This document shows, piece by piece, positions 23,265 to 34,921 of a stretch of DNA of 64,000 nt. Each line of letters opens with the position of its first letter. Position 1 is the stretch's first letter. A model generated the notes under the pieces. That model was not told where the DNA came from, searched no databases, and worked only from the letters and a program-made list of their open reading frames with translations. The stretch is taken from positions 62,001 through 126,000 of the forward strand of contig MCFE01000179.1 in assembly GCA_002104905.1 (NCBI GenBank), in the 5' to 3' direction. Position numbers and translations under genes: made by a program. This DNA is from Basidiobolus meristosporus CBS 931.73. Its lineage: Eukaryota; Basidiobolomycota; Basidiobolomycetes; Basidiobolales; Basidiobolaceae.

Positions 23265-23633
23265 TGTTGAAATATTGGACTATTATGTATCATTTAGCAG
23301 CTAAAAATTTACTTAACAATTCTAGACTAGTCTTAGTCACTGTACAACTCATTTACTGCCTTAACTTTGCCACTTTCTCCAGATATATGATCTTATGACT
23401 ATTCCCCTATAGTCAGGATCAAATTAGCACTATTACCAAACATTATGTACCAACCATGAAACTGTTACAGAATGCTCCTGAATATTGAGAAACCCTCCCT
23501 ACTTAGTGTTGCAGCTGTATTACTTCTACAAAGGTATAAATACTGAGCTTCTTTATGAATAAACAACAGTTCAACTATTATCACTATTTCTTGATAAGTT
23601 TGTTATATCCAAATCACTTCTTAAATTGCAACA
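23265..23633 (+). repeat. 3' LTR of copia B
   Basis: It is 369 bp, TGTTGAAAT...TTGCAACA, with intact terminal inverted repeats. ATTTC follows. The host T5 tail resumes directly after it. Confidence 0.96.
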
Positions 23634-23899
23634 ATTTCGACAGCCTCACATTGAGACTCTGATGGTATTATATTGGTAATATGACAGCCTACAGCTGGTT
23701 CTGTATAATGCTACTGTACCAATTAACCAAATGGTATTTCCTTTTCTACCTTCCCTTGTGCAATTCATAAATTCCACTGTAAAATCACCCCTCTTTATTT
23801 GCTTACACACTACTACCTTGGGTATTCCACATATAGTTTGAGTTCAAATACAATGGCCTCCTGCTTACTAACCTCTACAAATGCGCACACCAGCTATAA

Positions 23900-26484
23900 T
23901 TAACATACCTCTATCATCTCAACTTTGCAATTATTTAGTGTGATACTTGCAAAGTTACCATATACCTTATACTGCTGGTAGCCTATATATCTTGCAAACA
24001 TATGCTTGGTTGTTGCCACTTCTGCCATGAATACCTCCTGAATATCTTCAAAGAACTTCTTGATATTTAGCCAGTATATTCCTTCTCTCTGCAGGATTCT
24101 AGTCCCCCTTATAGGTGCACTCTGGCTTTTGTTTGTGTGAATTCTGTATTGAATGGTGTAGAAGTTGGCTTGTGACCATGAGATATCTGGCATCCCTTGG
24201 TAGGCCTTTCCAAATATAAATTAGTGGCTTGTTGCACCCAACCCACTTTGCATTACTTAACTGATTACCCACGCATTGGGGCTGCTTAGCTTCTCAATGC
24301 CATAGGCATAGGTGTCTCCATGTGCACATTTGTCCTCAGTATTTTCCAATTCTTCCTGGCTGTCCTCCATGTACCAACTCATCACATCCAAGATGGACTT
24401 GAAGGTAATATTTCTGATGAGATTGGGATATGGTAGTACCTTCAACTTGACTTTTCTTCCAATCTCCCCCCACATCTGCTCCATAGGAAACTCCCAAAAG
24501 GTGAAGCAAGGCGCAGTATTCTCCACACACCATGCAAGATGCAGTAGAGAATGGACATAGTAGAGGCAGATCTACATGTTCAGCTTTATGTTTGTAGTAT
24601 AGCCGCTCAAATCCCATCACAAACTCCTCACATAACAGCTGTAGATGTGTCAAGTTGGCATTGTTTGTCTGCTTGTGGATAAATTTTCCTGCAATGTCAA
24701 CATATCACTCCCAATGTTTTTAATGTACTCTTGGTTGGAATGGCTTCAGAACACCATTTGAATAAATGCATATCCAGTTCATTCAGTCAGTGCATTTGTA
24801 TTGTTGCATATGCATATGAATATTGATTGAAGCCTGTAAGAAGTGCTTAGGTTAGTTGATGCTCTATAATATCTTGCCAATTCTTTCAAATTTCTCTGGT
24901 ATCTCAAAGGGCGTATTTAAATTGAGATGCCCCATGTACAAATGGTCATCAGTAGAGAGAATTGCTCAAAAGCAAATGCAATGCTCCCGGTGGAAAGCTT
25001 TGGCTCCAGCAAATATCCTCTATGTTAAGTATCTCTGGTTTCCAATTGATTCCAAATTTGGGCCAATGGCTTTTAGCTTGCCAACTTTGCTGCAACAGCT
25101 TGCTGACTTCTGACCATTCTCTTTGTGGAAAGATGATGTTCTTAGTGCTGGTGTTTGGGTATAAAATTGTGTTTGAGTTATGGATTAATTTGCTAAATCT
25201 CACACATTTGACAGCAACACTATCCATTGCGCCCAGAAAAGCTGGTAATCTTGCTGATGGCTGTAGTATCTCCAATGCAGATGATAATATGCACTTTTGT
25301 ATGATGGCCATTGACTGTTATTCTGCTGGAAAGCATATAAATTCATCCTGCAATGAATACAGGTAGCTATTCAGGTTGGACAGTAATTTGGGCCCAGATG
25401 CTGGTAACACTACCATCAGATTATTGCTCTGATACTGTAAGATGTGCAGCGGATTCAGACTGATAAGAATCAATGGCCCACAGGATTTGCTGGTAGAGTA
25501 CTTGTTTAATGAGAATCCATCAGGAGCTAAAGCAAAGGCGTGGTTATACATACTTTTAGAGTAGGCCTTGCATCTTAGCTGTTTGTAATGTTTGCCACTG
25601 AATATATTGAATATGTTTGTGCTTGGTTGACACCAAGTGCAGTATAATATAGCTTTGCAATATTTGTGAAGCTGCATCAGCTTCCTCAAATAGTGTATAA
25701 CCAGAATATATCTGGAGTGTGAACAATGTTTTCCATCATTAGTGGTGGATTCCTAACAAATTGAACATGTTGCAATTGTAGCATTATTGTATGTGAGTGC
25801 CATGCAACTGCTGACACATGCTGAAATCAGGACAGTCTCTGCATCATATGTAGCCAGCCACATGGTGGTAGCCCACTTGTACCCTATATTTGGTATGTTG
25901 CATCCTGGAATGATTTTTGCAAGATGTAGTAATAAATCCTCAAAGCCCCCATTACTGATGTTAGTGGAAATGCGCCACTTCTCTAGCCACAACATTACAT
26001 CTTTCTCCAGTAAATGGACTACTGGGCTCACTTGGCTCCATAAAGTATCCTTGGCATTTGTTTCAATGGGTGTTGTGACATTGCATATTGGGATTTGATG
26101 GGGCTCATACATGGTACTGCTGTGAGGGGAAATTGGTTCAAAATCCATCAGTGAACCTTCTTTGTCAGAACTATCACTCTGTGTGCCACATTCAGAAGGC
26201 TGTGGTGAGCCTAATGGTATTGCAAACTCACTTGACTCAGTTTGCACAAGGTGACAAAGATGGTCAAGTGCTGATATAGAAGTATCAACTGGCTGGCAAG
26301 GTATTGTTGGTACAATAGTGACTAATGAGTGACCATATATGACTTGGGTGGCAAAACACTGGCTGTGATCCTTGTAATACTTCCTACGCTGTGCGCATGC
26401 TTCATGGCTGGGAGGCTTACCCCAATAGCCCCATGGTCTTTTTTCTCTTCTCTTACAGTGTTGAGTCAAAGTAGTCTTGTCCAT
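23900..26484 (-). pseudogene. Tnp2-like transposase of T5, nearly full length, frameshifted
   Basis: Reading leftward from the ATG at 26,484: an N-terminal basic region with a C...H zinc-like motif (QHCKRREKRPWGYW); an acidic segment with SDSSDKEGSLM; a Cys pair CSIC near residue 240; then a core at 25,318-25,689 with AFALAPDGFSLNKYS and LNSYLYSLQDEF. This core matches the Tnp2 transposase pattern (D-G-F-S-L/.../LNSFLYPL..E). The next block (GD-P---K-AGF-G-NG---C--C) is out of frame here but readable in T8. The C-terminal part spans 24,949-25,311, 24,336-24,653 and 23,900-24,193. A stop after CSIC and several frameshifts inactivate it. It would cut and rejoin element ends in the nucleus. Confidence 0.78.
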
Positions 26485-26774
26485 TGGGCAAACAGTTTGA
26501 CCTTCAACAATTTAGCGCTACTATATCACTTTTTGACCCATACTCATGTGAACTTAGGACATTCTTGTATTTGAGACATTGCACCTACATGAATGTAAGA
26601 TTCAATGATGACCTGCCATAGTAAGCATTTTAAATAATGTTGTGGCACCACATACACTTGTATTTGCAACACCTCTTCCACTTTGGTTAGACTCACTTTC
26701 ATATATAGGCTGACAAAAATAAAGCAAAGTCATCTGGTTCCCAACCAAACCCCACCGCCAATGGCAACAGTAAA
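26485..26774. promoter_or_regulatory. Divergent promoter region of T5
   Basis: This spacer between the transposase ATG (26,484, minus) and the second-gene ATG (26,775, plus) is homologous to 18,322-18,600. It carries GACATTGCACCTACATGAATG and a stretch with GTTGTGGCACCACATACAC. It probably drives both genes. Confidence 0.5.
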
Positions 26775-27700
26775 ATGGTTGGACAACAGCTTACTTTGAC
26801 ATTCAGTGCAACAAGCAGGGTTACATCAAGAAAAGGCCCTGTGGACAGTGTGCCAATTGAAGGTAATAAGGCAGACTCCTCAGGCTCTCAGCCAAGTAGG
26901 CATTTGAGAATCTCTGAAGAGCCACAAGCTGACTTTTCTGCTCAGGCAGATGAGAATGTGGCAAATGCGGTACCCTCAGGTGAAGACCTGCAAATGGCTG
27001 TTATAACATCACCACCACAAATATTAGCAAGTATGTTATCATCTCATACCAAAGCATTTGTGAAGCAATTAGGTGCAGTGGTTGATAGGATTAAAGCAAT
27101 GCCCCAGAGAAATTAGCAAATAGTCCAGAAACAGGATGAGTGGATAATACTTGTAGAGCAATCAATATCTCAGGTAGAGAAAGCAGTGTCTTTGCTGCAA
27201 AGAAGGAACTCAAGTGGCTCAATGTTGCAACCAAGAATTGAGCCATTTCCCAATGTAACAGCAGAGAAGCACCATACTGGCTTTGAAGCACAACAACAGT
27301 GCCCAAAAATAAAGCCCACAGAAAAGCCTATCACAGCATTGCAAGGAGACAATGTGGTGTTTATACTAAAGCCTAAAAATCAAAAGACATTGCAGATTTG
27401 TGCAGCCAATGAGTGTAATAATAAAGAATTGTGTATGAGCAGATTTTATCAAGGAAAATACCTAGTTCATTACACAAAGCACTCAGACAAAATAGCAGTG
27501 AAAGACCTAGCAGTGATGAAGGAAAAGGTAAAGGGAAAAATGTCCACCCAAGTCTGAGACAGGGAAGCTTGCAAAAAAGCTGTAGTTCTTGCCAATTCAA
27601 ACCACAAGCCTGGAACAGACTGAATGCCATCATTGGCAAGAAGAATTACCAACAAGAAAACAGATCAAAGTACCTCTTAGTCATGGGACTGCTGAAATAA
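26775..27700 (+). pseudogene. Second gene of Tnp2-type transposon (T5 copy)
   Basis: The first 113 codons are open (MVGQQLTLTF...AMPQRN) and rich in Ser and Gln. The frame resumes at 27,186-27,557 with AEKHHTGFEAQQQCPK, KICAANECNN-like sequence and a single repeat unit ending SSERPSSDE. Compared with T4 it has lost most of the repeat region and the C-terminal NINRH...EWW domain, so it is internally deleted and 3' truncated. Confidence 0.65.
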
Positions 27701-28074
27701 GTAGGAGTCCACCTAATTATTAATAAATTATGAACTAGCTCTTTGTTAAAATGACATATTTCAGAACATTAACTTAGAAATTAGTTTTTAATATTTTTGT
27801 AGATTATTAGAAATTAGTGTAGTACTGAATTTTAGGAAAATTTGAAGCTGATCTAAATAAGCTGAAACTTGGCACATGTACTCCTGAGACTCCCCTGATA
27901 ATGAACAAAAAGCTACATTTATGTAGTTCTGCAATTTGATAAATAAACAAGTGAATATCATGTAAATCTTCCAATTCTCCATTTCACTTCCAATATCCCT
28001 CTCTAATATTTCAACAGGGACTTTAACTTTGTGACAACCTTTTGACAGGATCATTTCAATATTTTTTAATAGGG
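27701..28074 (+). other. Terminal non-coding part of T5
   Basis: About 370 bp between the end of the second gene and the transposon end. GACTTTAACTTTGTGACAACC..TTTGACAGGATCAT matches the terminal sequence of A3 at 38,490-38,520. The open frame on the minus strand at 27,788-28,054 is not conserved elsewhere and is not called. Confidence 0.6.
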
Positions 28075-29700
28075 AAGCTGTTGGCCAACTGTTCTTCTTC
28101 TGTTGTTAACAGTGGGACTTGGTTAGGAACCAGACAACTTTCCTTTATTTTTGGCAGCATATATATGGAAGTGAGTCAAAACAAAGGGGAAACAGTGTTA
28201 CATATACATGTGTATGTGGTGACACATCTTTATTTATAATGCTTACTATTGCAGGTCATAATTGAATCTTTCATTCATATAGGTGCAATGCCTTAAATAC
28301 AAGACTGTATCAAAGTCACATGAATATTGACAAAAAAGCAATATAATAGTGTTACATTGTTAAATGTCAAACTGTTTACCCTATTGAGAAGACTACTTTG
28401 ATTCAGTGATGTAAAAGAAGAAAAAAAGACCATGTGGCTGCTGTATGAAGCCTCTCAGCCTTTAAGCACACAGACAGCATAGGAAGTATTTATACACTGT
28501 TACACCAGCATCTGCCCATACTTGTCAACTTGGGCAAACTAAGTTAGGAGAGTGTGTAATGCCTTTAGGCTTATCCCAGCCTTTGGAATATGACATGTGC
28601 AGTGATAGCTCTGAAGAAGCAAGCTCACTGATGGATTGTGAGCCCATCTTCCCTAACTATAGTACCGTGCATGAGGCTGGCAAGATCCCATTATGCAATG
28701 ACACAACACTAGCCAAAAAATGCTAAGGATACTTTATGGAATCAATTGAATCGTGCAATCCATCTACTGGTGAATGATTTGATGTTGTTACTGGTGAATT
28801 GGGGTGTTTCCATTAATATCGGTAATGTGGGCTAGGAGGATTTATCACTACTTCTTGACAAGATCATCCTGGGATGCAACTTACCAGGTACATTGTTATA
28901 AATCAAAAATCAGCATGCATCTGGCATCACATGACCCGTAGACAGTCTGGTACCAGCAGGTGTTGACAATTGTATGGTGTTTACATCAGAAAATGCCACC
29001 ATTGCAAGGTGTTCAACTTGTCACAAATCCACCACTATTGGGGAAGACATTGTTCACACACTGGATATATTCTGGTAATACCCCATAAAAAGAAGCACAT
29101 GCAGTCCTGCAAATATTGTGATGCTATAACATGCCACAATTTGTAGCAATAAGGCACAATCATATCAGATAGGTTTCATGGCAAACCTTACAAACAGCTA
29201 TGAAGTAAGGGCTACTTGGAAGGTATGTATAACCACACCTTTGCTTTAGCTCCTGATGGATTCTCATTAAACAAGTACTCTACCAGTAAATCCTATGGGC
29301 CATTGATTCTTATCAGTCTGAATCTGCTGCACATCTTACAGTATGTATGACTGAGTCTTTGCCTTGGCATGATGGATTCTCATTAAGCAAGTACTCTACC
29401 GGCAAATCCTGCTAGCCACTGATTCTTGTCAACCTGAATATGCCATATATCTTATGGTATTGGAGCAACAATCTGATGGTGGTCTCACTGGTATCTGGAC
29501 CTAAATCACCATCCAACCTGAACAGCTACCTTTATCAACTGTTAGATGAGTTTTGTATGCTTTCCAGCAGAATAACAGTAAATGGCTGTCATGTAAAAGG
29601 ACATATTATTATTTATGTTAGTGATACCCCAGCCATGAGCACAATAGCAGGTTTTTCTGGGCATAATTGACATTATTGCTGCCAAATGTGTGAGATCTGA
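28075..29700 (+). pseudogene. Tnp2-like transposase remnant T7 with internal tandem duplication
   Basis: It starts inside the divergent spacer directly at the T5 end. The transposase reading on the plus strand begins near 28,385 (CKRRKKDHVA-like) and runs through acidic and Cys regions to the core GHxxK...DGFSLNKYS, broken by many stops. The segment 29,221-29,340 is duplicated in tandem at 29,341-29,460. The copy ends near 29,700 after the SDTPAMSTIAGFSGHN region and abuts T8 in the opposite orientation. Confidence 0.75.
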
Positions 29701-30480
29701 GGGACTTACTATATGGATATTGTTGAAAAGCAAATGCAATGCTCCCAATGGAGAGTGCTTGCCCCAACAGATACCCTCTATTCTAGGAATCTCCAGTGTC
29801 AGATTAGCCACATATTCCAGGCAATTGCTTATAGCTTGCCAACCTTGCAGCATTGCATGAAAACTTCTGTGTGTTCTCATTGTGGGAAAATGCTGTACTT
29901 AGTGTTGGTGTTTGGGTGATAATATCATGTGCATGACATATGGAGTAAGTCCCCTGAATCTCACAGATTTGACAGCAATACCGCCCATTGTGCCTATAAA
30001 AGCCAGCTATCTTGTTGATGAGAGGGGTATCTCCAATGCAGATGATAATACGCACTTTGACATAACTGCCATTTACTGTTATCCCACTGGAAACTACTCA
30101 AAATTCAGACCGCAATGATATAGGTAACTTTCCAGGCTGGATGGTAGTTTAGGCTCAGACACTAGTGAGACAACCATCAGATTTCTGCTCTGATACCTTA
30201 AGATAGGAGGCAGATTTAAGTTGATGAGAATCAGTGGCTAGCAGGATTTGCTGGTACAGTATTTGTTTAATGAGAATCCATCAAGTGCTAAAGCAAAGGC
30301 ATGGCCATACATGACTTCATAGTAGCCCTTGCTTCTTTGCTGTATGTAATGTTTGCTATCAAACATATTGGAAATGACTGCACTTGATTGATATTGGGTG
30401 CAATACTTTATAGCTTCCCAATATTAGTTGAACTGCATAAGCTACTTTTGATGGGATATTACTAGAATGTAGCTGGAGTA
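29701..30480 (-). pseudogene. Tnp2-like transposase remnant T8 (central domain)
   Basis: On the minus strand this copy keeps the clearest version of a diagnostic Tnp2 block: IGDTPLINKIAGF followed by HNGRYCCQICEIQGTY (29,804-30,055). This matches the GD-P---K--G--G-NG--PC--C pattern of plant and fungal Tnp2 transposases. Upstream (30,120-30,470) are the LNSxLYPL and DGFSLNKYS-like regions. Copia C truncates it at 30,481 and T7 abuts it at about 29,700. Confidence 0.78.
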
Positions 30481-33046
30481 TGTATAAATATTCTCCTAAC
30501 TTAGGCCAGCCCCTTCAAGTACTACAGAATACTGACCAAATTTCTTTTTGGTATTTACTTGGAATATTTTCACTAAAATATCAGGTACCCTGAACATGAA
30601 AATGCTCAAAGTTGTTCAAACAGCCCCAACCTGTGCACACATGTACTTGGAACCTTTCTGAACCTATTTTTTGTGCCACTATACTAAGACTATGTAAAGG
30701 TATAAATACTACTTTTGCATACTATAAATTCCTAAATAAATCTACTTAAATCACAGGTTCTCACAGACATGTCCAATATATGCTACTATGATGCTGCTGG
30801 GAGATGAAACTGCAAATCTAATTAATAGAATTACCCTGCTAGTGGATGAGATAATATCTGTGGTTATTCCAACTACTGATGAGGATGTGATAGTAATCAT
30901 CCTGATTAGCCTGAACAACCGGTTTTAGGGCCATGTATCCACCCTGGAGTCCAGAGCTGAATATTTGACTTGATTATGTATATGGAAGACCTCGGGATGA
31001 GAATTTCAAGAATCAAGTGGAAATAAGAAGGAAGAAGAAAATGCTTTAATACAGAATAACAACTAACAAAGGTGATACCCAAGACCTGCTGAAGGCAAAA
31101 GCAACCAGTTTAGCAACTACCACAAGAGGAAAGGATGCACATCAGATCAGTGCTTGAAAAAGTGAGATAGGCGGCAGAAAAAGCCAGAATAATGAAATGC
31201 TGCAACAACAGAGGACAGACTATTCATATCTGCATCAGATATGACTACCAACAAGGCTTCTCAGACATGGTAAATTGACTCAGGAGCATCTCAACACCAA
31301 TATACACCAAAAAGAACTTTTTACCCTTTATCAAGAAATTCTAATCAAGAAGGTTTTCATGGGTGACAATAGTACACTTGATGCAGTGGGGGAACAAACT
31401 ATCCAAATAAACCTCAGAAACAGTGAAGGAAGCCATAGACTGACCATTGGAGAAGCACTCTATGTACCAGAAATAGCCAAGAACATATTTCACACTCTGT
31501 GGCCAAGTATAGGTTCACTTGGCCTCTCTGGCACACTATGGTATCATTTGGCACTCATGGCTTAATGTGGCACTATCCAACAGAACAAGTCTTTTATATA
31601 GACTCAAACAATCACTGAGAGCCTGGAGTTGCAAAATAGATTCTAATCTGGAATCTTTGAGTTTCAAGAGGAGCAATGCTGACTATTGCATGTACTATAA
31701 GACAAATTGAGCAAATCCAGTTCTATTAGCTCTGTATGTCAATGATCTTATTGAAGCCACCAATAACCTATAAGTAGTGGGAGAGATTAAATCCAGCCTC
31801 TCTAAGGTGTTGAAAATGTCTGATCTAGGAGAACTCAGTTACTGCTTAGCAATAAAGTTTGTCATAGACAGAGGTACCCAGACTAACACCCTAAACTAGT
31901 TCAGGTATATTCAAGATATACAAAAGAAGTACTAAGTGGAAGACTGTAATCCAGCAGCTACCCCTATAGAGACAAATCTCAACTTGGTCAATACTCAACC
32001 AAATCAAGAGATTGGTGCCATCTGAGAGCCTTGACTTTCCTTATCAATCTATGATTGGCAGTCTGATGTATATGATGCTTGGAACATGTCCGGATATCTC
32101 ATCTTCAGCCGGAGTTGTCAGCCTGTATAATCAGAGCTATTGATCTGATCATGTTGCAGCACTTTAGTGAATTTTCAGATGCCTAAGAGGAACTGTTGAA
32201 ATCTGCTTAAGATACAATTATGAGAATTCAGAATAGAATCTTATTGGATACTCTGATGCTGATTGGGGACAAAATTTGGAAGATAGAAGATCAACTGATG
32301 GACACACCTTTCTTTACTGTAAAGCAGCAATTTCATCAAACTCAAGAAAGTAGCCAACTGTAGGACTCTCTACCATGGAGGCTATAAAAGGAGCAATTTG
32401 GCTAAGGAGGCTTCTTGAGGATTTAGGCTTATGTCAAAAAACACTATTATATTATTTCAAGATAATCAAATATTTATACAATTAGTCAGAGATCCAACTT
32501 TTCATGCTAGGACTAAGTACGTAGATATTAGATACTACTTGAAATGTGAAGCTAAAGAGAACAGCTTAGTTAACTTAGATAACTCTCCTACAGATGAATA
32601 ATTGCAGGCATATTTACTAAACCATTAGTTAGCAATAAGTTTGAATATCTTAGGTCAGAATTTGCTAGTCACTATGAGCATTTAGTTTTGTAGGAGTGTG
32701 GTAGAAATTTGTAAATCCACTTAAATATGTGCCTAACTTAGTCACCTAACGCACCACCTTCAAGTCCTAAAGAATACTGACTGAAATCTTGTTGGGATTT
32801 ACTTAGAATATTTTCACCATAATATCAGGTACCCAAAACATGAAAATTTTCAAAATGTTGTCCAAACAGCCCCATACTGTACACACATGTTTTTGAGACC
32901 TTACTAAGCCTATTGTATACGTCTTTTAGGCTCAATCCATGTAAAAGTATAAATACTACTTATAAATGCAATAAGCCATTAGGTCAACACAGCATAGTCT
33001 AATTGTTCTCCCAATCACTTCCAATATCTCCAGGACTCTGAGAACA
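30481..33046 (+). mobile_element. Ty1/copia retrotransposon C (family 1), internally deleted
   Basis: A 5'-truncated LTR (30,481 to about 30,770) leads straight into late gag (near 30,800, matching 1,130 of element A); the primer site and most of gag are missing. Protease (about 31,265-31,480) reads WxIDSGASQH with stops. A jump then leads to reverse transcriptase at LYRLKQSLRAW (31,591). RNase H spans about 32,250-32,640, and the 3' LTR is 32,697-33,046. A 104-bp unrelated patch (31,487-31,590) fills the protease-reverse transcriptase junction. All frames are broken. Confidence 0.9.
32697..33046 (+). repeat. 3' LTR of copia C
   Basis: It starts TGTGGTAGAA and ends GAGAACA, 350 bp, aligned throughout with LTRs of A and D. 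The flanking sequence is the second gene of a Tnp2-type transposon. No matching target duplication is left because the 5' LTR is truncated. Confidence 0.88.
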
Positions 33047-33917
33047 TCATCAAGTATGTTGTCAGCTCATACCAAAGCATTAATGAGCCAATTAGGTGCA
33101 GTGGCTGACAGGACAGATACAATGGCCCAGAAAATTCAGGGATTAGTCTGAACACAGGATGAGTGGATCAAAGGTGTAGAGCTATCAATACACCCGGTAA
33201 AGAAAGCAGTATCTTTTCTACAAGAAATGAACTCAAGTAGCTCAGTGTCACATCTAAGAATTGGGCCATTTCTCAATGCCACTGCAGAGGAACGCCACAC
33301 AGTCCTTGAAGCATGTCAATAGTGCCCAAAGATATAGTACACAGAAAAACCTATCAAAGCATGGGAGGGAGAAAATGTCTGTTAATAATACAGCCCACAA
33401 ATCAAAAAAGACACTGATGATATGTGAATCCTTTGGGTGAAATAATGAAGAATGGACTAATATTCAAGATGCTGTTAGAAGTCCAGCATGCCAACACCTT
33501 AGGGCCGGCATACTATGGTATAATTGGGAACTCAAGGCCAAGCAGAACATGCTTGACTTCTTCCATGAGCATTATACTGAACTCAAACAAGCAAACAGAT
33601 TTTGGGGCAGTGTTGGCATGCTAAGAAAGGATCTCAAGAGTAGCAGACACTATCAAAGGCATAAGAACCAGGAAACAGTTGCTGAAAACCAGTAGTATCC
33701 TGAAGAGCCAGTTATAAGCAGAGCCAAAAGCTCAAAACAAGCATCAAAGAGATATCAGGTAGCTGGAAGAGAGCCTGGAAGGACAAAGCAGCCAGAAACA
33801 TATGTACTAGTATTACATTCATCAAGGAAAAAGTGTAGGCCCACTCAAGAAGTACTCAGTCAAAGGAATAGTGAAGGACCTGACCATGATAAGCACCAGC
33901 AGTCTCTAAGTCCATAA
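33047..33917 (+). pseudogene. Second gene of a Tnp2-type transposon, fragment A1
   Basis: The sequence aligns with 27,020-27,700 and with 39,320-40,130. It includes MLSAHTKALMSQLGA-like coding at the start, LRAGILWYNWELKAKQNM-like coding near 33,500 and the repeat unit near 33,700-33,890. Frames are short (longest 33,424-33,624). It is cut on the left by copia C and on the right by copia F. Confidence 0.65.
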
Positions 33918-34921
33918 GTAATTTTTGCAGCCATATAGCCTTCTAAGTTGCTTGACAAGCAGCCATGTATTCAGCGTCAGTTTAGATAGGGCCACAGTTG
34001 GTTGTTTCTTGCAATTCCAAGTGATAGCTGCACCAGCATAAAGAAATGCATACCTAGTGGTAGAATGTTTGTCAATTGGATCCCAACCCCAATTGGAATC
34101 ACAATAACCATCAAGTTTTGGCCTATTAGCTGCTCTGAATACCCCAGTATCATATTTGTGGTTTCATATAGATATCTGAAAATCCACTTAACTGCTGTAA
34201 TATGATCTGATCCATAATTCTGCATGAGTTGACCTACTCTTCCAACTGTCAGTGCAATATCAGTAAATGTAGACACCATCAAGTACATCAGGCTGCCAAC
34301 TATTGACTGATAGGGAAACTTTTGGTCCATATTTGATACATTTGTGCCTACAACTGGCTGGGAGTTAGACACTTCTGGATGCATTGTTCATAGGGGTAGC
34401 GCAGAATTGCAGCTTTTCATATTGAAGTGTCTGAGAATGTCCACAATGTACATAGACTGATTCAGCACAATTTCTGCATAGGTATGTCAAATATGACTTC
34501 AATTCTAAGAAAATAGCTCAATTTCCAAGATCTTTCATGTCAAACTTGCTGAAGGGATCTGATTTTGTCTGTTTAAGTACCTCCTGGTCACTGGTAGTTA
34601 TTACTAGGCTGTCCACATTAAGAACTAGGATGATCATACCCTTTTTAAGCTACTCCACATATATACTGTGATCTGCAGTGCTGCAAATGAACCAAATCTC
34701 CTCTAGATATGTGTCTTTGCTGTTGTACCATGCTCTAGGCACCTGCTTAAGCCCCTATAACAATTTCCTAAGTCTGCACATATATGGGGGCCTTTTAGAT
34801 TGGTAAATGTTCTGGTTGCTCTATATATATAGTTTCTTGCAAATCCCCATTTAGAGAGGGTGTTTTTTTGTCCATTTGGTGTAGATCCAGACAGTGTACA
34901 GCTCCTAGGGCTAGAACTGTC
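33918..34921 (-). pseudogene. Ty1/copia fragment F (family 2), reverse transcriptase to RNase H
   Basis: This is a minus-strand fragment matching copia B from about 21,975 to 22,990. The frame 33,977-34,384 includes QSIVGSLMYLMVST and QNYGSDHITAVKWIFRYL. The polymerase box region near 34,600 has Val-Asp altered. There are no LTRs on either side, and both ends are abrupt. It is more decayed than copia B. Confidence 0.88.

Larger units (their letters stand above)
19100..23633 (+). mobile_element. Ty1/copia retrotransposon B (family 2), nested in T5
   Basis: Two LTRs of 369 bp each (19,100-19,468 and 23,265-23,633) are nearly identical, so this is the youngest insertion in the window. A primer site GGTTATGAGCCCC follows the 5' LTR, and a purine tract GAGGGGGAG precedes the 3' LTR. 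Flanks ATTTT and ATTTC look like a 5-bp target duplication with one transition. Coding domains are recognisable but damaged: stops in gag, a deletion in integrase, and stops from 22,669 onward in RNase H. Confidence 0.96.
18789..28074. mobile_element. Tnp2-type DNA transposon T5, complete from end to end, with nested copia B
   Basis: The left end reads CCCTGTTAAGAATAACTTGG. The right end, on the minus strand, reads CCCTATTAAAAAATATTG, an imperfect terminal inverted repeat. Removing copia B (19,100-23,633) leaves about 4.75 kb: a 3' tail (18,789-19,099), the transposase gene on the minus strand (about 23,900-26,484), a divergent spacer, and the second gene on the plus strand (26,775-27,700 plus tail). 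Tail segments either side of copia B join into sequence that matches T3 at 15,600-15,720, proving continuity. No clear target duplication was found, probably because flanking elements were rearranged. Confidence 0.8.

Noticed and set aside
19100-23633. Autonomous, active copia element
   Set aside because: The LTRs are young, but gag and RNase H have stops and integrase lacks part of its core.
25787-26098. 103-codon plus-strand frame
   Set aside because: It is the antisense shadow of the Tnp2 N-terminal frame on the minus strand (25,753-26,484).
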